Part shown: in pieces, positions 1-13,100 of the stretch
Layout: each line of letters opens with the position of its first letter
Position numbering within the stretch: position 1 is the first letter of the stretch
NCBI GenBank assembly: GCA_002315885.1
Contig: DCIO01000078.1
Coordinates: 1-28,197, forward strand
Length of the DNA stretch: 28,197 bases
Direction of reading: 5' to 3'
From: Lentisphaeria bacterium UBA1724
GTDB lineage: Bacteria; Verrucomicrobiota; Lentisphaeria; Oligosphaerales; Oligosphaeraceae
The notes under the pieces: model-generated
What the model saw: only the letters and a program-made list of their open reading frames with translations
The model's database searches: none
Told to the model about the DNA's origin: nothing
Made by a program: the position numbers and the translations under genes

Positions 1-45
1 CCTTTGGTCCCTTTGGTCCCTTTGGTCCCTTGAGCCCCTTGGGGC
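1..45. repeat. 9-bp tandem repeat (CCTTTGGTC), cut by the window edge
   Basis: Three perfect copies of CCTTTGGTC (1-9, 10-18, 19-27) are followed by two degenerate copies (CCTTGAGCC, CCTTGGGGC). The array lies directly downstream of the stop codon of the minus-strand DUF1573 gene and may continue beyond the window. Read on the minus strand in frame after that stop, it would encode Gly-X-Y triplets (GPK repeated). I see no start codon or other sign that it is coding here. Confidence 0.85.
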
Positions 46-46
46 T
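33..46 (-). terminator. Hairpin abutting the DUF1573 stop codon
   Basis: A perfect 6-bp inverted repeat AGCCCC-TT-GGGGCT begins at the base immediately after the TAA stop of the minus-strand gene. It has no following U-tract, so it is not a textbook intrinsic terminator. It could be a 3'-end processing or stabilising hairpin. On the minus strand the stem is followed by CA (GGGGCTCA), which resembles the GGGCTCA of the larger repeats downstream of clpB and hisF. Confidence 0.4.
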
Positions 47-1021
47 TTATATCTTCACTTCAGCGATAAGTGTTTCGTGATATTTGATGGTGATGGTGGT
101 GGGCTGTGTGGAATCGGCGATGCGTTCCAAGGTGAGGCGAAGCGTCTGTTCCTGGGCTTTCAAATTCCATCGGATTTCCTGTGGGGCAGTGACCCTCAAT
201 CCTGGCAGTGCAGCGCCCAGCTCCATCTGCGTGGGCTTTGTGGCGTGTCGTCGGCGTGGTAGTTCGACAGGCTCCAGGGTCACCTCCGCCACTGCGCCAA
301 TGCCATCCAGATGCACCTCCGTTTCCTTCATGCGGAAACGCGGTTCAGCGACGGACGCCGTCACAGCGAGTGCCAGTGCGGCATAACCGGGCATTTCCAG
401 CTCCACCCTGCCATCCAGCATCCCCGATTTCAGGGGCAGCACTGGCGACACAGTCACCACATAGCATTCGCCATCAGAGGAATCCATCTCTTTGCGCACA
501 TTCGCCTGGAGGCAATTCGGGGTAATTTTGCGCACTTCCAGCTCGCCCCGTGCCTCTTTCCGCAGTGGGCGCACCACAAAGGACTGGGTCCACTGGCTGA
601 TTTCCGTCACGTTGGTCAGACGTGCTTCGCTGGATGGCGTCACACTGAACCTGGTGAAGACCTCGCCCTGCACGATCATCACCACGGGATGCGTTTGCTC
701 CCGAACCGAGACATAGATGCTCTTGGCAAAAGCGCCAGGGGCGATCCGTCCAGTGTCCACCAGGAGCTTTAACGGCACCTGCCCGCCCGGCAGGACCTTC
801 TGGTAGGGCTCCCAGTCAACAATCGTCATGCACCCGCAGGTGCTGCGGACTTCCTCCAAGACCACCGTTTCCTCTGAGACATTCTTCAGCGTCAGCGTGA
901 CCTGGCGACGAGTATGCTCCGGCAATTTTCCCAGATTCCCGCCCTCCAACAAAAGTGTAGATGCTAGAATTCCCTGTACCTGAAGAAGAAAGAGTGATAT
1001 GAAAAGAAAAATACGGGACAT
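47..1021 (-). CDS. Exported DUF1573-domain protein
   Basis: This encodes a 324-residue protein when started at the ATG at 1021. That start puts a clean Sec signal peptide first (MSRIF, then a hydrophobic run ending QGILA, likely cleavage after residue 20). The frame is open to an upstream ATG at 1075, but this would bury the signal behind 18 polar residues. Residues about 24-125 match the DUF1573 pattern: an Ig-like beta fold with a KN-x-S segment, the STCGC motif at 60-64, a PGGQ turn near 78-81, and an alternating beta tail ending in QGEV. The remaining 200 residues look beta-rich and I do not recognise them. DUF1573 proteins are exported and their biochemical role is not established. The gene lies 119 bp downstream of the giant surface-protein gene on the same strand, so co-transcription is possible. 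No good Shine-Dalgarno sequence precedes the chosen start. Confidence 0.8.
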   Translation of the reverse strand: MSRIFLFISLFLLQVQGILASTLLLEGGNLGKLPEHTRRQVTLTLKNVSEETVVLEEVRSTCGCMTIVDWEPYQKVLPGGQVPLKLLVDTGRIAPGAFAKSIYVSVREQTHPVVMIVQGEVFTRFSVTPSSEARLTNVTEISQWTQSFVVRPLRKEARGELEVRKITPNCLQANVRKEMDSSDGECYVVTVSPVLPLKSGMLDGRVELEMPGYAALALAVTASVAEPRFRMKETEVHLDGIGAVAEVTLEPVELPRRRHATKPTQMELGAALPGLRVTAPQEIRWNLKAQEQTLRLTLERIADSTQPTTITIKYHETLIAEVKI

Positions 1022-1140
1022 CTTTGCTTTGATTCGGGAGAGTGTCGAATGCGGCACTACTAGTTCTGTGGCCAAAACGCGAGCTTTGGCATTCGACGGG
1101 GGGACGCCGTCGGTACACTCGCCGTCGTCACCCCCTACTA

Positions 1141-4100
1141 CTACTTAAGAATCCAGTAGACCTTTCCGGGCTCCAGGGTATCTGCCGTAACATTCATGAA
1201 GCGATTGCCTTTGAATTGCCAGACGCGGAGTCCCTGTGGAATCGGCGTGGATGCCTTGACACAGACCACCTTCGGGCCCTCCTGCACCGACGGCAGTTCG
1301 CCGGGCTGGGCGGTGGCGTCAAATTCACCGCGAACCTCCATGGGTGCGTCCTCCACGTACGCCATCAGGGGCGTATTCAGGGGGATTTCCTCGTAATCCT
1401 GGATGACATAGCACTTCTCCTGTGGGTTGTAGGTGTAGAATGTCAGCGTGGAGAGTGCCTGGATGGTGGAGAAGGTCAGTCGTTTGAATGGCAGTGAGAA
1501 TGCATTCCAGCCCTTCTCCAGCGCATCGATCTGGTCGAAGCTGAAACTCCAGCTATTCTCGAATGACGCGGAGCAACGTTCCTGGATGAACTCCATCCAG
1601 TGGTCCTGGAAGTCCACCGTCAGCGTCAGCTCCGCATTATCCTGCAGGAGTGCCTTGAGGCCCTTCAGCTTGTAGGCGCAGCCCTCGCGGGCCGTCTCCA
1701 AGACCAGGCGGCTCTTGTCCACCTCCACGCCGTCGATGCACAGAGTGAGATTCTCCAAGGTCAGCCCGGGCTGGATGGCGTGGGTGAGTTCGAATGCCAC
1801 CTCGTCCCTTTCGTCGGCGCAGCATATGGGCACACCCGTGAAGATGCAATCCAGCAAATCGTCTTCGTCGATGGTATTCCACACGATGGTGTTCGTGGCG
1901 CCTGACGACAGGATCACCTGGCTGCCGAAGGCATCGTATGCGCGCTGGGGTGTGTAGGTGAGTCGGAATCGCAGATTAGGCAGATTGACCTGTTCGAATC
2001 GTCCGAACCCCAGGTCGTAGACGCCATTGCGTCCCTGGCTGTAGATGGCGATGCCATCCTGGGGATGAAGTTCCGCGTATTCGCCCAGGTTGATGACTTG
2101 GGAAGAATCGTCCTCCGCCAGGATTTCCAATGTGAAGTCCTTGAGCCACTCCTGCATATTGGCGGTATCCAGGAACGCGCTGAAATAGATGACCACATGG
2201 CGACCGCCGAAGCGGACGATATCCGTCGAGGAGATGGCCATCCCCGTGAAATATGGCCTGTATTCATTGCCTTCCGCGGAGGCGTGTGTCCAGGAGACGA
2301 GATAGCCGCCCTTCCCCGCAAAGCCATTCATGTTGGCGATGCCTGCGCACTGTACGGTCAGCACATGGTAGGCGCTGGCATTCGTCAACTCGGCCAGATT
2401 GCCGATGACGTATGTGCAGCCAGTGGGATCACCGCTGTCCTTGACGATGGTCGCCTGGGAGAGCCGCTCGGCATCCACAGACTCCGCGCCCACGCGCAAC
2501 GCCAGATCCTCGAAGGTGAAGCTGTCACTGCGGATGGGTTCCGAGAAACGGACCTTGAGCTGGTCGACGGGGGCGGTCACCAGCGAATCGGGGACCACCT
2601 CGTCATTCAGGCTCATGCCGGAGAACTCCACCACCTGCAGTTTTGCCTCGGGGGATGCAGTCATGGTCACGGTGTATTCGTATTCCTCATCCTGTTCCAG
2701 CAGGTCGATAAAATGCAGCTTGTCCTCGTAGATGGGATCGGAGTTATCCTCCAGGGTGCAGAAGGAGCTCCAGATATTCTCCACGGACAGTTCCTCCTCG
2801 TCCAGCTCTCCCACCAGCCGACGTCGGAAGGAGACGACCTGGTAGTCGGCGATGCGTTCCAGCGGGAAATTGACGTAGTACCAATTCCGCAGGGTGCTCT
2901 GGATTCGGAAGCGCATTTGCGTGGTGCCATCGGGGCGCGTCTCCATTTCGGGTTCGCTGGCAAGCCTGGCGCTGGCGGAGGTGTATTCGGCATGTGCGTC
3001 CTTCTGGAAGTAGAGCGTGCCGTTGATTTCCTGGAAGGCATTTCGGTTTTCGGTGGTAAGCCACACCACCTCATCGCCATCCAGATTTCGTCCGCTGTGA
3101 ATCAGCGGATGCATTTCCACGGAGTCAATCAGGCTGATATTGGGATTGCCGTGGCTATCCAGATGGGTGTAGGTGGCGCTCATCTCGGTGAAATGCCCCA
3201 GGATGCTGGCCGTCAGCCACCACTGGGCAGTCGCGGAAGCGCGGGCGCCGATATCTCCCAGGCACACCTGCCCCAGCGGTGCGTTGTTGGGCTGGCCGTT
3301 GAGGAGGCTCTTCTTGGTATCGTAGTCCCACAGCGAGATGTCAATGGCAAGCCCCTTCTCGTTGTCCACGATCTCCGGCTGACCGCTGTCGATGCGGAAA
3401 TTCTTCGCCACGCCGTAGCCCGCATTGTAGACCAGCGCGGAGAGTTCCGCGGGTTCCGCCGGTTCAACCACATCCTTGGTGAGGGGATCATCGGAGATGA
3501 CATCCCGTTGCAGGAAGTAGTGCATCTGCAGCTTGGGACTGGGATTGACCGTCAGCGTACAGGGAGTCAGCTGGATGGACGCCACATTCCCGTTGAATGG
3601 GTTGATGTAGGTCAAGCGACCGCCGAAGTTGTATGCCTTGGGGTTCTCGGGCGCCGCGCCGTTCTCGGGAATAAAGCGCAAGACTGCGGAGCCCGTGGAG
3701 TTGGCCGCCAGAACGCCATTGCCGTCCAGCGACGTGATGCCCGCGGCCTCTTCGGTGACCTCGAAGATTTCGAAGAGCTCGGTGCAGTCATTTCCCTCCT
3801 CGTCGGTGACCAGCGGTATCAGGCCCAGCGCCTGAATGGGCTCGGTGGGATGTCCGTTAGTCATGGTCAGAGTACCGTCGAAGGCCTCGCGGGTCATGGA
3901 GATCTTCTGCTTGATATCCAGTGCGACGCTGGCGCAGACGCTGTTCTGGGAGACGCTCTGCTGGTAGACCGCCAGGCTGTCCTGCAGGAAGACCACCAGG
4001 GAGACCTCATCGCTTCCCGCCCGAAGGACCATGTTGTCCAGCGAGCTCTTGGCAGTTTCCATGACCGTCATATATGCACGGTAGTTCATGATGGGCTCAT

Positions 4101-7100
4101 CGTGGTCATCCGCATCCATATCGGGGTAGTCCAGTGGATCCAGGCTGTCCGTGGTGATGCCGCGTTCGTAGAGATAGTCGGCGGTGCGGTTCTGGAAGCG
4201 AATGAACGCCACCACGTCCTCGTCGGTGAAATTCTCGGGCATGGAGGCGAAGAGCCCTGGGGCATCCTCGGCAATGGGGAGGATTCTGCCAGTCTCGGGG
4301 TCGGCGATCTGCAACAGCGAGAAGGCCTTCATGAAACTGACCAGCTGCCCCATGGGCGCATTCATCACCAGGGATTCCGCCGAAGAGTCCTCCAGCGCTT
4401 CACCGAAGGCGATTCGCATGGCGTCGTAGTTGGAACGCACAAAGCCCTGGTAGAGCTCCACGTCCTCCAGGAAGGCCAGCGCCTCCGCGGAGAGCTTGCT
4501 GCGGTCCTTCCAGGAGTCGTCCTTCTCATCGTCATCGCCGCGGGAATCCCCCGAGCCAGTCCCGTTGGAGGACTTCTTGCAGAGCCCCAGGGACTTTCCC
4601 ACGCCATCCAGGCACGAGAAAATGCCCAGCGCGCTGGCGGTTTTGTTGACTGCGCTGTTCTTGATGCAGCTAGCAATGGCGATCGCCTTGTCGGACCAGG
4701 AGAGATTTGACGCATTGAGGACGCTCCCGAGGACGGCTCCCGGGCATCCCGCGGAGCCCAGGAGGCAGTTTCGCAGTGCGGCTTCGGGGTGTCCCAGATT
4801 TCCGTCGCAGGCATCGGGGTCTTCGGAGAGTGGGCTGCTGGGGCTGCTGGGCTCATCGGGGTCTCTGGAGGAGCCTGCGGCATCCAACGCGGCGCAGATC
4901 CCCGCACTGGGTTCCGAGCCTGAGGCGGCGGTGCCGGAGCCCGGTCCGCCAGGGCCGTCATTTCCGCCAACGCCAGGAGAGACGGTCTCGTATTCGGTGG
5001 CTTTGTCCCCGTCGCCATCGCCACCGCAACTCGCGGCGTTATCCAGGGTCATTGCCATTCCTTCGCCGACGCTCTGGTTCATTCCTCCGCAGGGATAGCT
5101 GTACGCCATAAGTGCGGGCACCTGGCATTCGCCTCCCGCGCGGCTCTGGGGTCCCAGCTTGGTCACCTTCATGGGGAAGACCATCACCTGGCCGGGGTCC
5201 AAGGTGAAGCCGCCGTCGGGCACCAGTGTCTCGAAGATGAAATTGGAGGTCTCCTCCACCTTGAAAGTCACGTCATTGGCTCGGATCAAGCCCAGGTTGG
5301 TGAAGGTCAGATTGACCAGCCTGACTTCATCGTCCACCATGTCTGTGTAATCCGTAATGGTATCCAGTTTGACCACCGGCACGGGCACCTGTACGGAGTA
5401 GACCGTATGCAGGACCACCTCGTAGTGGTCTTCGATTTCCGTGCGTTCCACCTCCCATTTGTAGCTGATGGCCTGGAATTGCAGGAAGAGCTGGCTGGAT
5501 GCCGTTCGGCCTGGTGCGATGGTGATGTAGTCCCTGACCTGGTTGTGCTGGGACTTGTATGCGGTAACCAGGAGCTTTCCGACAGGCAGATCCTCCGCCT
5601 CGAAGTACCCGCTGGCGTCGGTAAGGCCCTTGGCATAGACCACGCCCGTGTAGGGGTTGGAGATGGTCACCTCAGTCTCGGCCAGCGCCTTTGGGGGATC
5701 CTCGTAGAAGAACGCCTCGTCCACTGTCTGGATGATTGCCTTTCCGGAGCCTTCCGCGGTGGCGGTAAAGGTGAACGGCAGCATCCCTGGGGTGCTGAAG
5801 GAATCCGCATTGAAGGCGATGCTTCCCGTGATGGGATTGCCCAGCGGGGTCTCCGCGCAGGCCTTCAGGCGCAGCAGCATGGTGGCGGATTCGCCTGCGG
5901 GGATGGAGGCGAGATCCGTGCCGCCCACGCAGCTCATCCAGGCGCAATTGGAAGGCAGGGAGACGCTGATAGGGCCCGTCTCGCGGACGCCGTTGTTGAA
6001 GAGGGTCACCTCCACATCCGTGGTCTCGCCCATGGTCATGGTGGAATCCAGGGTGGCGGGATCGAAGACCAGGTTGGCGTGCTGGGGATATGCGTAGAAG
6101 AAGACCGGCACATCCAGGCTGACGCCATCGGAGGCGCTGACACGGATGGCGCAGCGTTCGTAGAGCTTTCCGCTGGTGGCGGTGTCCACGGTGATGCGCA
6201 AGGTGATTTCCATTCTGCTGTTTGCGGGGACGGTATTTTCCTGGGCGATGGTCTCGACCCGCACGTCATCCCGCGCATCCACCATCTGAAATGCCAGTTC
6301 GCCGTGTGGCAGGATGTTTGGATTGACCAGAGTCAGCGTCACTTCGCGGGGCACACCCGCGGTGAAATCCCACTTCATATAGCGGCTGGCGTAGTTACCT
6401 GGGCAGCTCATTCCCAGCACATCGAAGGCGCACTGGATGGTGCCGTCCTCTTCGCCGGGATAGCAGGCACCCACGCCCACATGGCCCACGCAGGCACGGG
6501 ATGCGGCATCGTAGATGAATTCGAAATCGCCATTTTCGTCGGAGACGATCTGGTCGTCCAGCACCATCCGGATGCCATTGAGCACCGCGAAAAGCTCCAC
6601 CTTCCGGTTGGGGGCGGGCAGCTCGGTGTCCTCTTCCAGGAGGGTCTTTCCCGCCAGTCGCAAGGAGCCATCGGGCAGGATGGAACACTTGACTGGCAGG
6701 GCATCCAGCTTGGAGAGATAGCCGCAGCCGATATGGAAGGGCGCGCTCCAGCACTCGTTGTTCAGCGTATTCAATTCACGGAGGGCGTTGGACGGATTGA
6801 CTTTGACGCCGAGCCGCCAGCCATCGCCTGGGGCGCGTTCCACCTTCCCCAACAGCAGTTCCACATGGTAGCTTCCTCCCACGGGGACTTCCTCTTCGAA
6901 GACGAAGGAGAAGTTGTCGCCGACCTGTCCTGCAGTCACGTCCTCCACAGGCAGCTGGAGGGAATCCTCCTCGAATTGGCAGTTTGTGCCGATGGCGACC
7001 GTAACTTCGCAGGAGACGCCCTTTGGAATCGGCACATTTCCCGCATTCGTCACGGTGAAGTGCAAGGTGTGTTCCGTTTCGCTGACCAGCGCCACGGGTG

Positions 7101-10100
7101 CCAGCACCTCGGAGACCGTGTAGTCAGGGAAACTCTGGTCGTTGATCATCATCCAGGCAGAGCCCGAAGTGTACTCCGCCGTCGCGCTGTCCGCATAGAC
7201 GGAGACCATCTGGATGCCCGCTTCCTCCACCTGGTCCAACTTGACCAGCACATCCACGTCCACGGAGGCCTCTCCTGCGGGGATGGTCACCAGATAGCAG
7301 CCGTCGGCATTCTTCGGCAGAGGCTGTCCCTCCTTCCAGAGTTCCATCTCCGTGCCGTCATCCTGCACGGAGTTGATGAGCACCGAGAGCAGGACCTCCA
7401 CTGCGGCGCCAGGCGCCTCCTCGTTTCGGCGGATAGTCAGCGCATTGGCAAAGGGCTCGGCGCTCTCCGACAGCGTGGACTTGTTGGCAACCACCGCCAG
7501 CGCGGGGCTGTCATCATCCAGGATGTTCAGCACTGCCTCAATGGGCTCGTCCGCGAAGGTGATGGTCTTTCCAGAGCAGTTGCATCCCGCGCTCATCTGG
7601 ACGGTGCCAGTGATGCGCACGCTGGTGCCGCGCCCGATGGAGTCGCCGCCCTCCCCCATCTCGATGAAGTCCTCCACAATCGCGTTGTCCACCACCCCAA
7701 TGGGGAATTGGACTGACATCTTTCCCGCGGGGATGGTGACGGACTTTGCGGGGAAGAGCACGCGGTTCTTCTCGGAGGCCTCCAGAATCACCGTCAGGGA
7801 CTTCTTTAAATTCACGGGATTGTCGGGATACTCCACGCGCTGGAGAGTGCCCACCACCGCATTGGTCCCCGCGCCCTCGGAGACATCCATGGGATCCAAC
7901 AGCAATTCCACGCCGGGAACGATTTCCGTATAGCTGTCGCTGAAGGAGACCACCTTCCCTGCCGTCACCGTGATGGTGCGGTCGGCGGGCTTGATCCACC
8001 CCTGGACATCGTCGAAGGAGACCACGTGGTCGCCCTGGGGGACATTCTTTACGCGGGTATTGGTCTTCAGCCAATCCGTGCCCTCGAAGCTATCGTCGGG
8101 CAGGATACGCCAGACGGGGGTGGTGATGGACTGTGGCGTAACGATGCCGTCCACGCTCCCAGTGGTAATCAGTGTGAATTCGTGCTGGATTTCCAGATTT
8201 TCGCCGGCTTTGACATTGACCCGTTCGGTGCCCTGGTTGCCCCAGACGTCGGTGGCGGAGAATGTGACGGCATGCCGTCCCGTATCCAGCATCACCTGTT
8301 CGCCGGAAGCGTGCAATTCTCCGCCGTCTACGCTCCATGCCATCTGCGGGTCTCCCACGGCGGCGGGATATTCGGCGGGGTCGGTTGTCAGGATGACGGT
8401 CAGCGCGCCCTGCTGTACGAAGGACGCGGTCAATTCCAGTCCATCGTCTCCCAGTCGCACCGAGCGTTCGGCGGTGGTGCTTCCATCGGACCAGCGCTGG
8501 AAACGGTGGTATGGGGCAGGAATCGCAGCGATGGCATACCACTTGCCCACCTCCAGTTCGCCGTTGGAGAGGAGCCCCTGCTTGGTGACCACACCCGCCT
8601 GCCCACGGCTCTCCTGGCCGATTTCGGCACTGACGGAGACGCGCTGTTTCCGGGAGCGGAAGGTCGCCAGATAAGTGGTATCCTCGGTGATTGTCAGGGT
8701 GCGTTTCGCCTCGGTGCTGCCGTCGGACCACTGGATGAACTTGGCGCCTTCGGCGGCCAGCGCGCAGAAGGTGACCTGGGTTCCATGGTCCACCGTGGCG
8801 CCTTCCAGCGCGCCATCCACCGTGCCAAACTCCTGGGAGCCCTCGGCCATGCCGACTGTGACCTTATGCTGCTTCACCACCTTCGCCTGAAGCGTCACCT
8901 CATTGAGGTCATGGGAAACACGCACCTTGCGGACAGGATTCTCCGCGTCGGCAGAATCCACTCCGCCATCGTTCCAGCAGACAAAGCGGTAGCCCTTCGT
9001 GGGAATCACCGTCACCTCCACATCGTAGGGTTCCGAGCCAGACCCGATGTAAGCACGTCCCGCCCCCGTGAACTTGGCGCCATTCCCATCTCCTGCGATG
9101 ACGCAGTTGATTTGGACATAGTGCTTCATATACGCGGTCAGCTGGATGGTGCAAGGCTCCTGGGGCGAGGCGATGGTCCGGGTCAGCTCCAGGCTCTCCC
9201 CATCACTCCATCGTTCCAGTTCCCAGTAGGGCTTTTCTGTCAACGCCACCTGTGCATCGCTTCCCAGGGGAAATTCCCGGGAGACAAAGGAGCATTCGCC
9301 TGCCACCACGGGCTCCACCGCCGTCTGCACCAGATAGGTGGGCACGAATTCCACCGCGAAGGCATTCTTCAATGCATTGGAATCTAGGCTGGCGGTGATT
9401 TCGCTGCCCTGGGCGAGCGATTCCACGCCGCGATACCATCGGACCACGTAGCGGGGAGGAACCACCGCCTTGAATGCGATGACGGAATCCAGCGAGGCCA
9501 CGCCCGTCCCCGCCCCCTCGAAGAGCTTGTTGCCATTTTCGAAAGCGGCGATGACGGCGCCCGCGGGAATTTCGCTTCGGAGTTCCAGGGAGAATCCCGC
9601 CACTGGCTCATAGAAGAGCGCCACGGCGTTCATACCGCTCTTCAGCGTCAATTCCAGGGGATTCGCGATGGAAGTGACGTAGGACGACTGGTCCGCGCCC
9701 TGGGCATAGCGCCACTGCCTCAGACGGTTGCCTTGCTTCGGCAATGCCTGGATTGCCACGCGGCTCCCCAAGGCAAGCTCCACGCCATGGGCGAAATCGT
9801 GGGATGCGAGAGAGAGTTCCCGGTCATCCACGAAAACCGCATAACTGCCTCTCGTGGAGTCATCATTGGCAATCTTCAGCACCGTGGTCATATCCAGAAT
9901 CGCGTAGACAGTGACCCGATGGCTCTTCTGCCAGTCGAACACCAGATCATATTCCTTGCTGGTGACCACGCCCTCCAGGGACTCGGCGAGATTCCAGCCA
10001 CGCAGGAGGTAACCGCTGCGCGTCGTCAGGGACAGGCGGGTCCTGCCAGATTCCGCCGAGACCACGCCCGCGCCCTCCTGGGATGCCAGCGCATCCCCAT

Positions 10101-13100
10101 TGACAATCGCCTTCAGCGCGCCCTCCTCGTCCACGTAGAGGCATTTCACAGTCACCTCCATGACCTTCTCCACCACGGGTGACAGCTCCTTGCCAGACAT
10201 CTCGCGGGTCACCGTCAGGGAATTACCGCTGGAAAGTTGCAGTGGTTCGCCATCCAGGCTCCAGCCCGTCAGCCGATAGCCATCAAACACATCGGCATTC
10301 AGCGTGATCACCGCCCCTGGCGCAAAGACGTATGGGGCTTCAAAGCCGCTGATGGAGACCCCGCGGCATCCCTCGGGCTTGGACAGAATCAGGTCCACCG
10401 ACTCCTGGAGGGTCAGAGTATGCATGTTGATTTCCGCATTCTCCGAATCATCACGGACCTGGAAAGCGAACTCCAGGGAATTCCGGGAATCGCCATCCCA
10501 TTTGCTAACCGCATATCCCTCCGCTGGAATGACCTTTACGGTTATCCAGCTGTAAATCGGCGCCTGAACGAGCTCGGTGATTGCCACGCCATTCCACGTC
10601 ACCACGGCAGCTCCAGCGGGTTCGACCGCAACGCCGAAGGGCAGTTCGATGGGGGACTGGGAAATCTCCATTTCCTGGAAGACTGGCACATCGCCGAAAA
10701 GCGCGTCATGCAGCACCACCCGCAGAACGGCGCGGCGGACGCCGCTGGTACGGTTGACCTGGACAGCCAGAAGGACCTCGCCCTCGCCTTCGGTGGTTTC
10801 CAGCGGGCTCTCCAGCGTCAGCCACGAGGTATTCTCTCCCAGGATCTCAACACTCCAGGGGTGGGACGCCTGCAAGTGGAGGGTGCGGTTGCCCGCGCTT
10901 CCATCCAATTGGAGGTCGCCTTCCACCAGCGTCACCGATGCCTGGTTCCAGGCGATGGCATCCAGGCAGACCATCTCGGTTTCGTTCAGCAATTCCCATG
11001 TGACAGTATGTTCTCCTGCCGTAGTAATCGGCACGGAGACGCGCTGCCAGCTCTTTTCCGCGGTGGCATTGAAGACCACCGCTTCGTCCTCATCCACGGT
11101 CACCGCCAGCCTCGGCATGTTGTAGTATTCCTCCGCGGTATACCATGCGAAGGAGAGGATGCCCTGCCCCTCCACCTCCATGGAGAGCTTCGCCCCCGCA
11201 TTGGAAGCGGCGAGGCAACTACTGGCATTGTAGGTCACCTCATTCTGCAGAGTCCAGCGTTTGTCGGCCACCAGGTTGTTCAGGCAGTAGGTGTTTCCAT
11301 CCACGCTTTCGTAGGTGAAAGTCTCCTCCCCGTCATAGCTCCACACATCGCCCAAATTCATCTCGTATGTGGCCACAGCGACATTGCTGATGCGCTGGCC
11401 CTCGGCAAAGATGGCGGCGCGGACGGTGGTTGTCCACTCCAGCGTAAATGGCGCGGTGTAGATTTGGCTTTCCGAGGTCACCTCGCCATTCAGTTCGTAG
11501 CGGATTTCGCCCTTTTCCGCGTCCTCCTGCTCGGCCTCAATACGAATCTGGACTGCATTCCGGAAGGTCGTGGATTCCACGCCATCCACGCGTGAGATGC
11601 TGGGTGTATCCAGGAGTCGTTCGATGACCGTCTTGCATCCAGCGGGGCTGGTCCCCACCTCCCAGCCATAGCCGTCCCGTGACGCGAATGCCTGAACGGT
11701 GGTCACGTTGTCGAAGACCTGGTCCTGGAATTGTGGCATGGGTCCATCGAAGAGAATGAACTCCAGCGCGGAGCAATTCTTGAAGGCATTTGCGCTGATT
11801 TTGGTCACCGTGGCGGAGATCACCACATCCGCCAGGGCCGAACATCCGTAGAAGCAATCGCTGGAGATCGTGGGGATTCCGTATGCGAAGCGGACTTTTC
11901 GCAGGGTGGTACAGTTCTTGAAGGCGCCACTGGCAGATGTCAGCGTGGCGGGCAGCGCGATTTCGGTCAGTGCGGTATTGCTGAAGGCGTATGTCCCGAT
12001 GGAAACCAGAGTGGGGGCGAATTCCACAGACGCCAGCGACTCGCAGCCATTGAAGGCGCTTTCACCGATGACGGTCACATCCTCCAGAGCAATTGCCTCC
12101 AGTGCACTGCAGCCATTGAAGGCGTAGTCACCGATAGATAACACGTCCTCGTGCATCCCAACGACGCGCAACTGGCTGCAGTGTTCGAAGGCATACGCGG
12201 GAATTGACGTGACATTTGCGGGGATGGCGATTTCGGTCAATCCGCTGTTGGCGAAACACTCCTCCCCCAGGGCAATCAACGTGTTCGGGAGCTGGACATC
12301 CGTCAAAGCAGAGCAGTAGTAGAAAGCGCCCTCGCCGATGGTGGTAACGCCCTCCGCCACCGTCAGGGCCTGGAGTTTGCTGGAATATGCGAAGGCATCC
12401 TCGCCCCAGGTGGTCAGCTTGGCGGGCACCGCAAGGCTCGTCAAGCCGCTGTAGATGAAAGCGCGCTTGCCTACTGCCTCGAGGGTGGAAGGCAGGGCAA
12501 GTTCCGCAAGCACCGTGGTATTTTTGAATGCATCGTCGCCAATCTGCTTGAGGCCTTCGGGCAGTCCGATAGCCTGCAGCTTGGTGCACAGGCAGAATGC
12601 GCAGTCGCCGATGGTGACCAGGGTTGAAGGCAGTTGGACATCCACAAGCTTGACGCAATTGTAGAAGGAATTCTCGGGGAGTTGCGATATGGCAATTTCA
12701 GAGAGGTCGGCGCTCAGCAATCGGGTGCATCCGCTGAAGAGCTCCGTGCCCAGGCTGTCAATGGAGGCGGGCAGGACGACGGCGGTCAGGGCGCCACAAT
12801 TCTTGAAGGCGCAGTCACCGATGCTCTTGAGACCCTCGGGGAAGACACACGCCGTCAGGGAGGAATTTCCACAGAATGCGCTATTTCCAATGGTGCGCAA
12901 GGATGTGGGGAGGGTCAGGCTTTCAATGGCCATGGTGGAGCTCCCCGTGAAGGCCTCCTGACCGATGGTTTCGGTGCCCTCCTCCAGTACGACGGCGGAG
13001 AGCGTCTTGCAGCCATAGAAGGCCCGCTGGCCGATTTCCTTGGCGGCGCATTGGATGGAAGTGAGCTTGACGCACGCATCAAAGGCGTTGTTGCCGATGG

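Noticed and set aside
1022..1075. Upstream start (1075) for the DUF1573 protein
   Set aside because: It would place 18 polar residues before an otherwise typical signal peptide, and there is no ribosome site there.
1094..1112. CGACGG/CCGTCG hairpin as terminator of the giant gene
   Set aside because: Only 6 bp with a 7-nt loop and no U-tract; too weak to call in GC-rich sequence.
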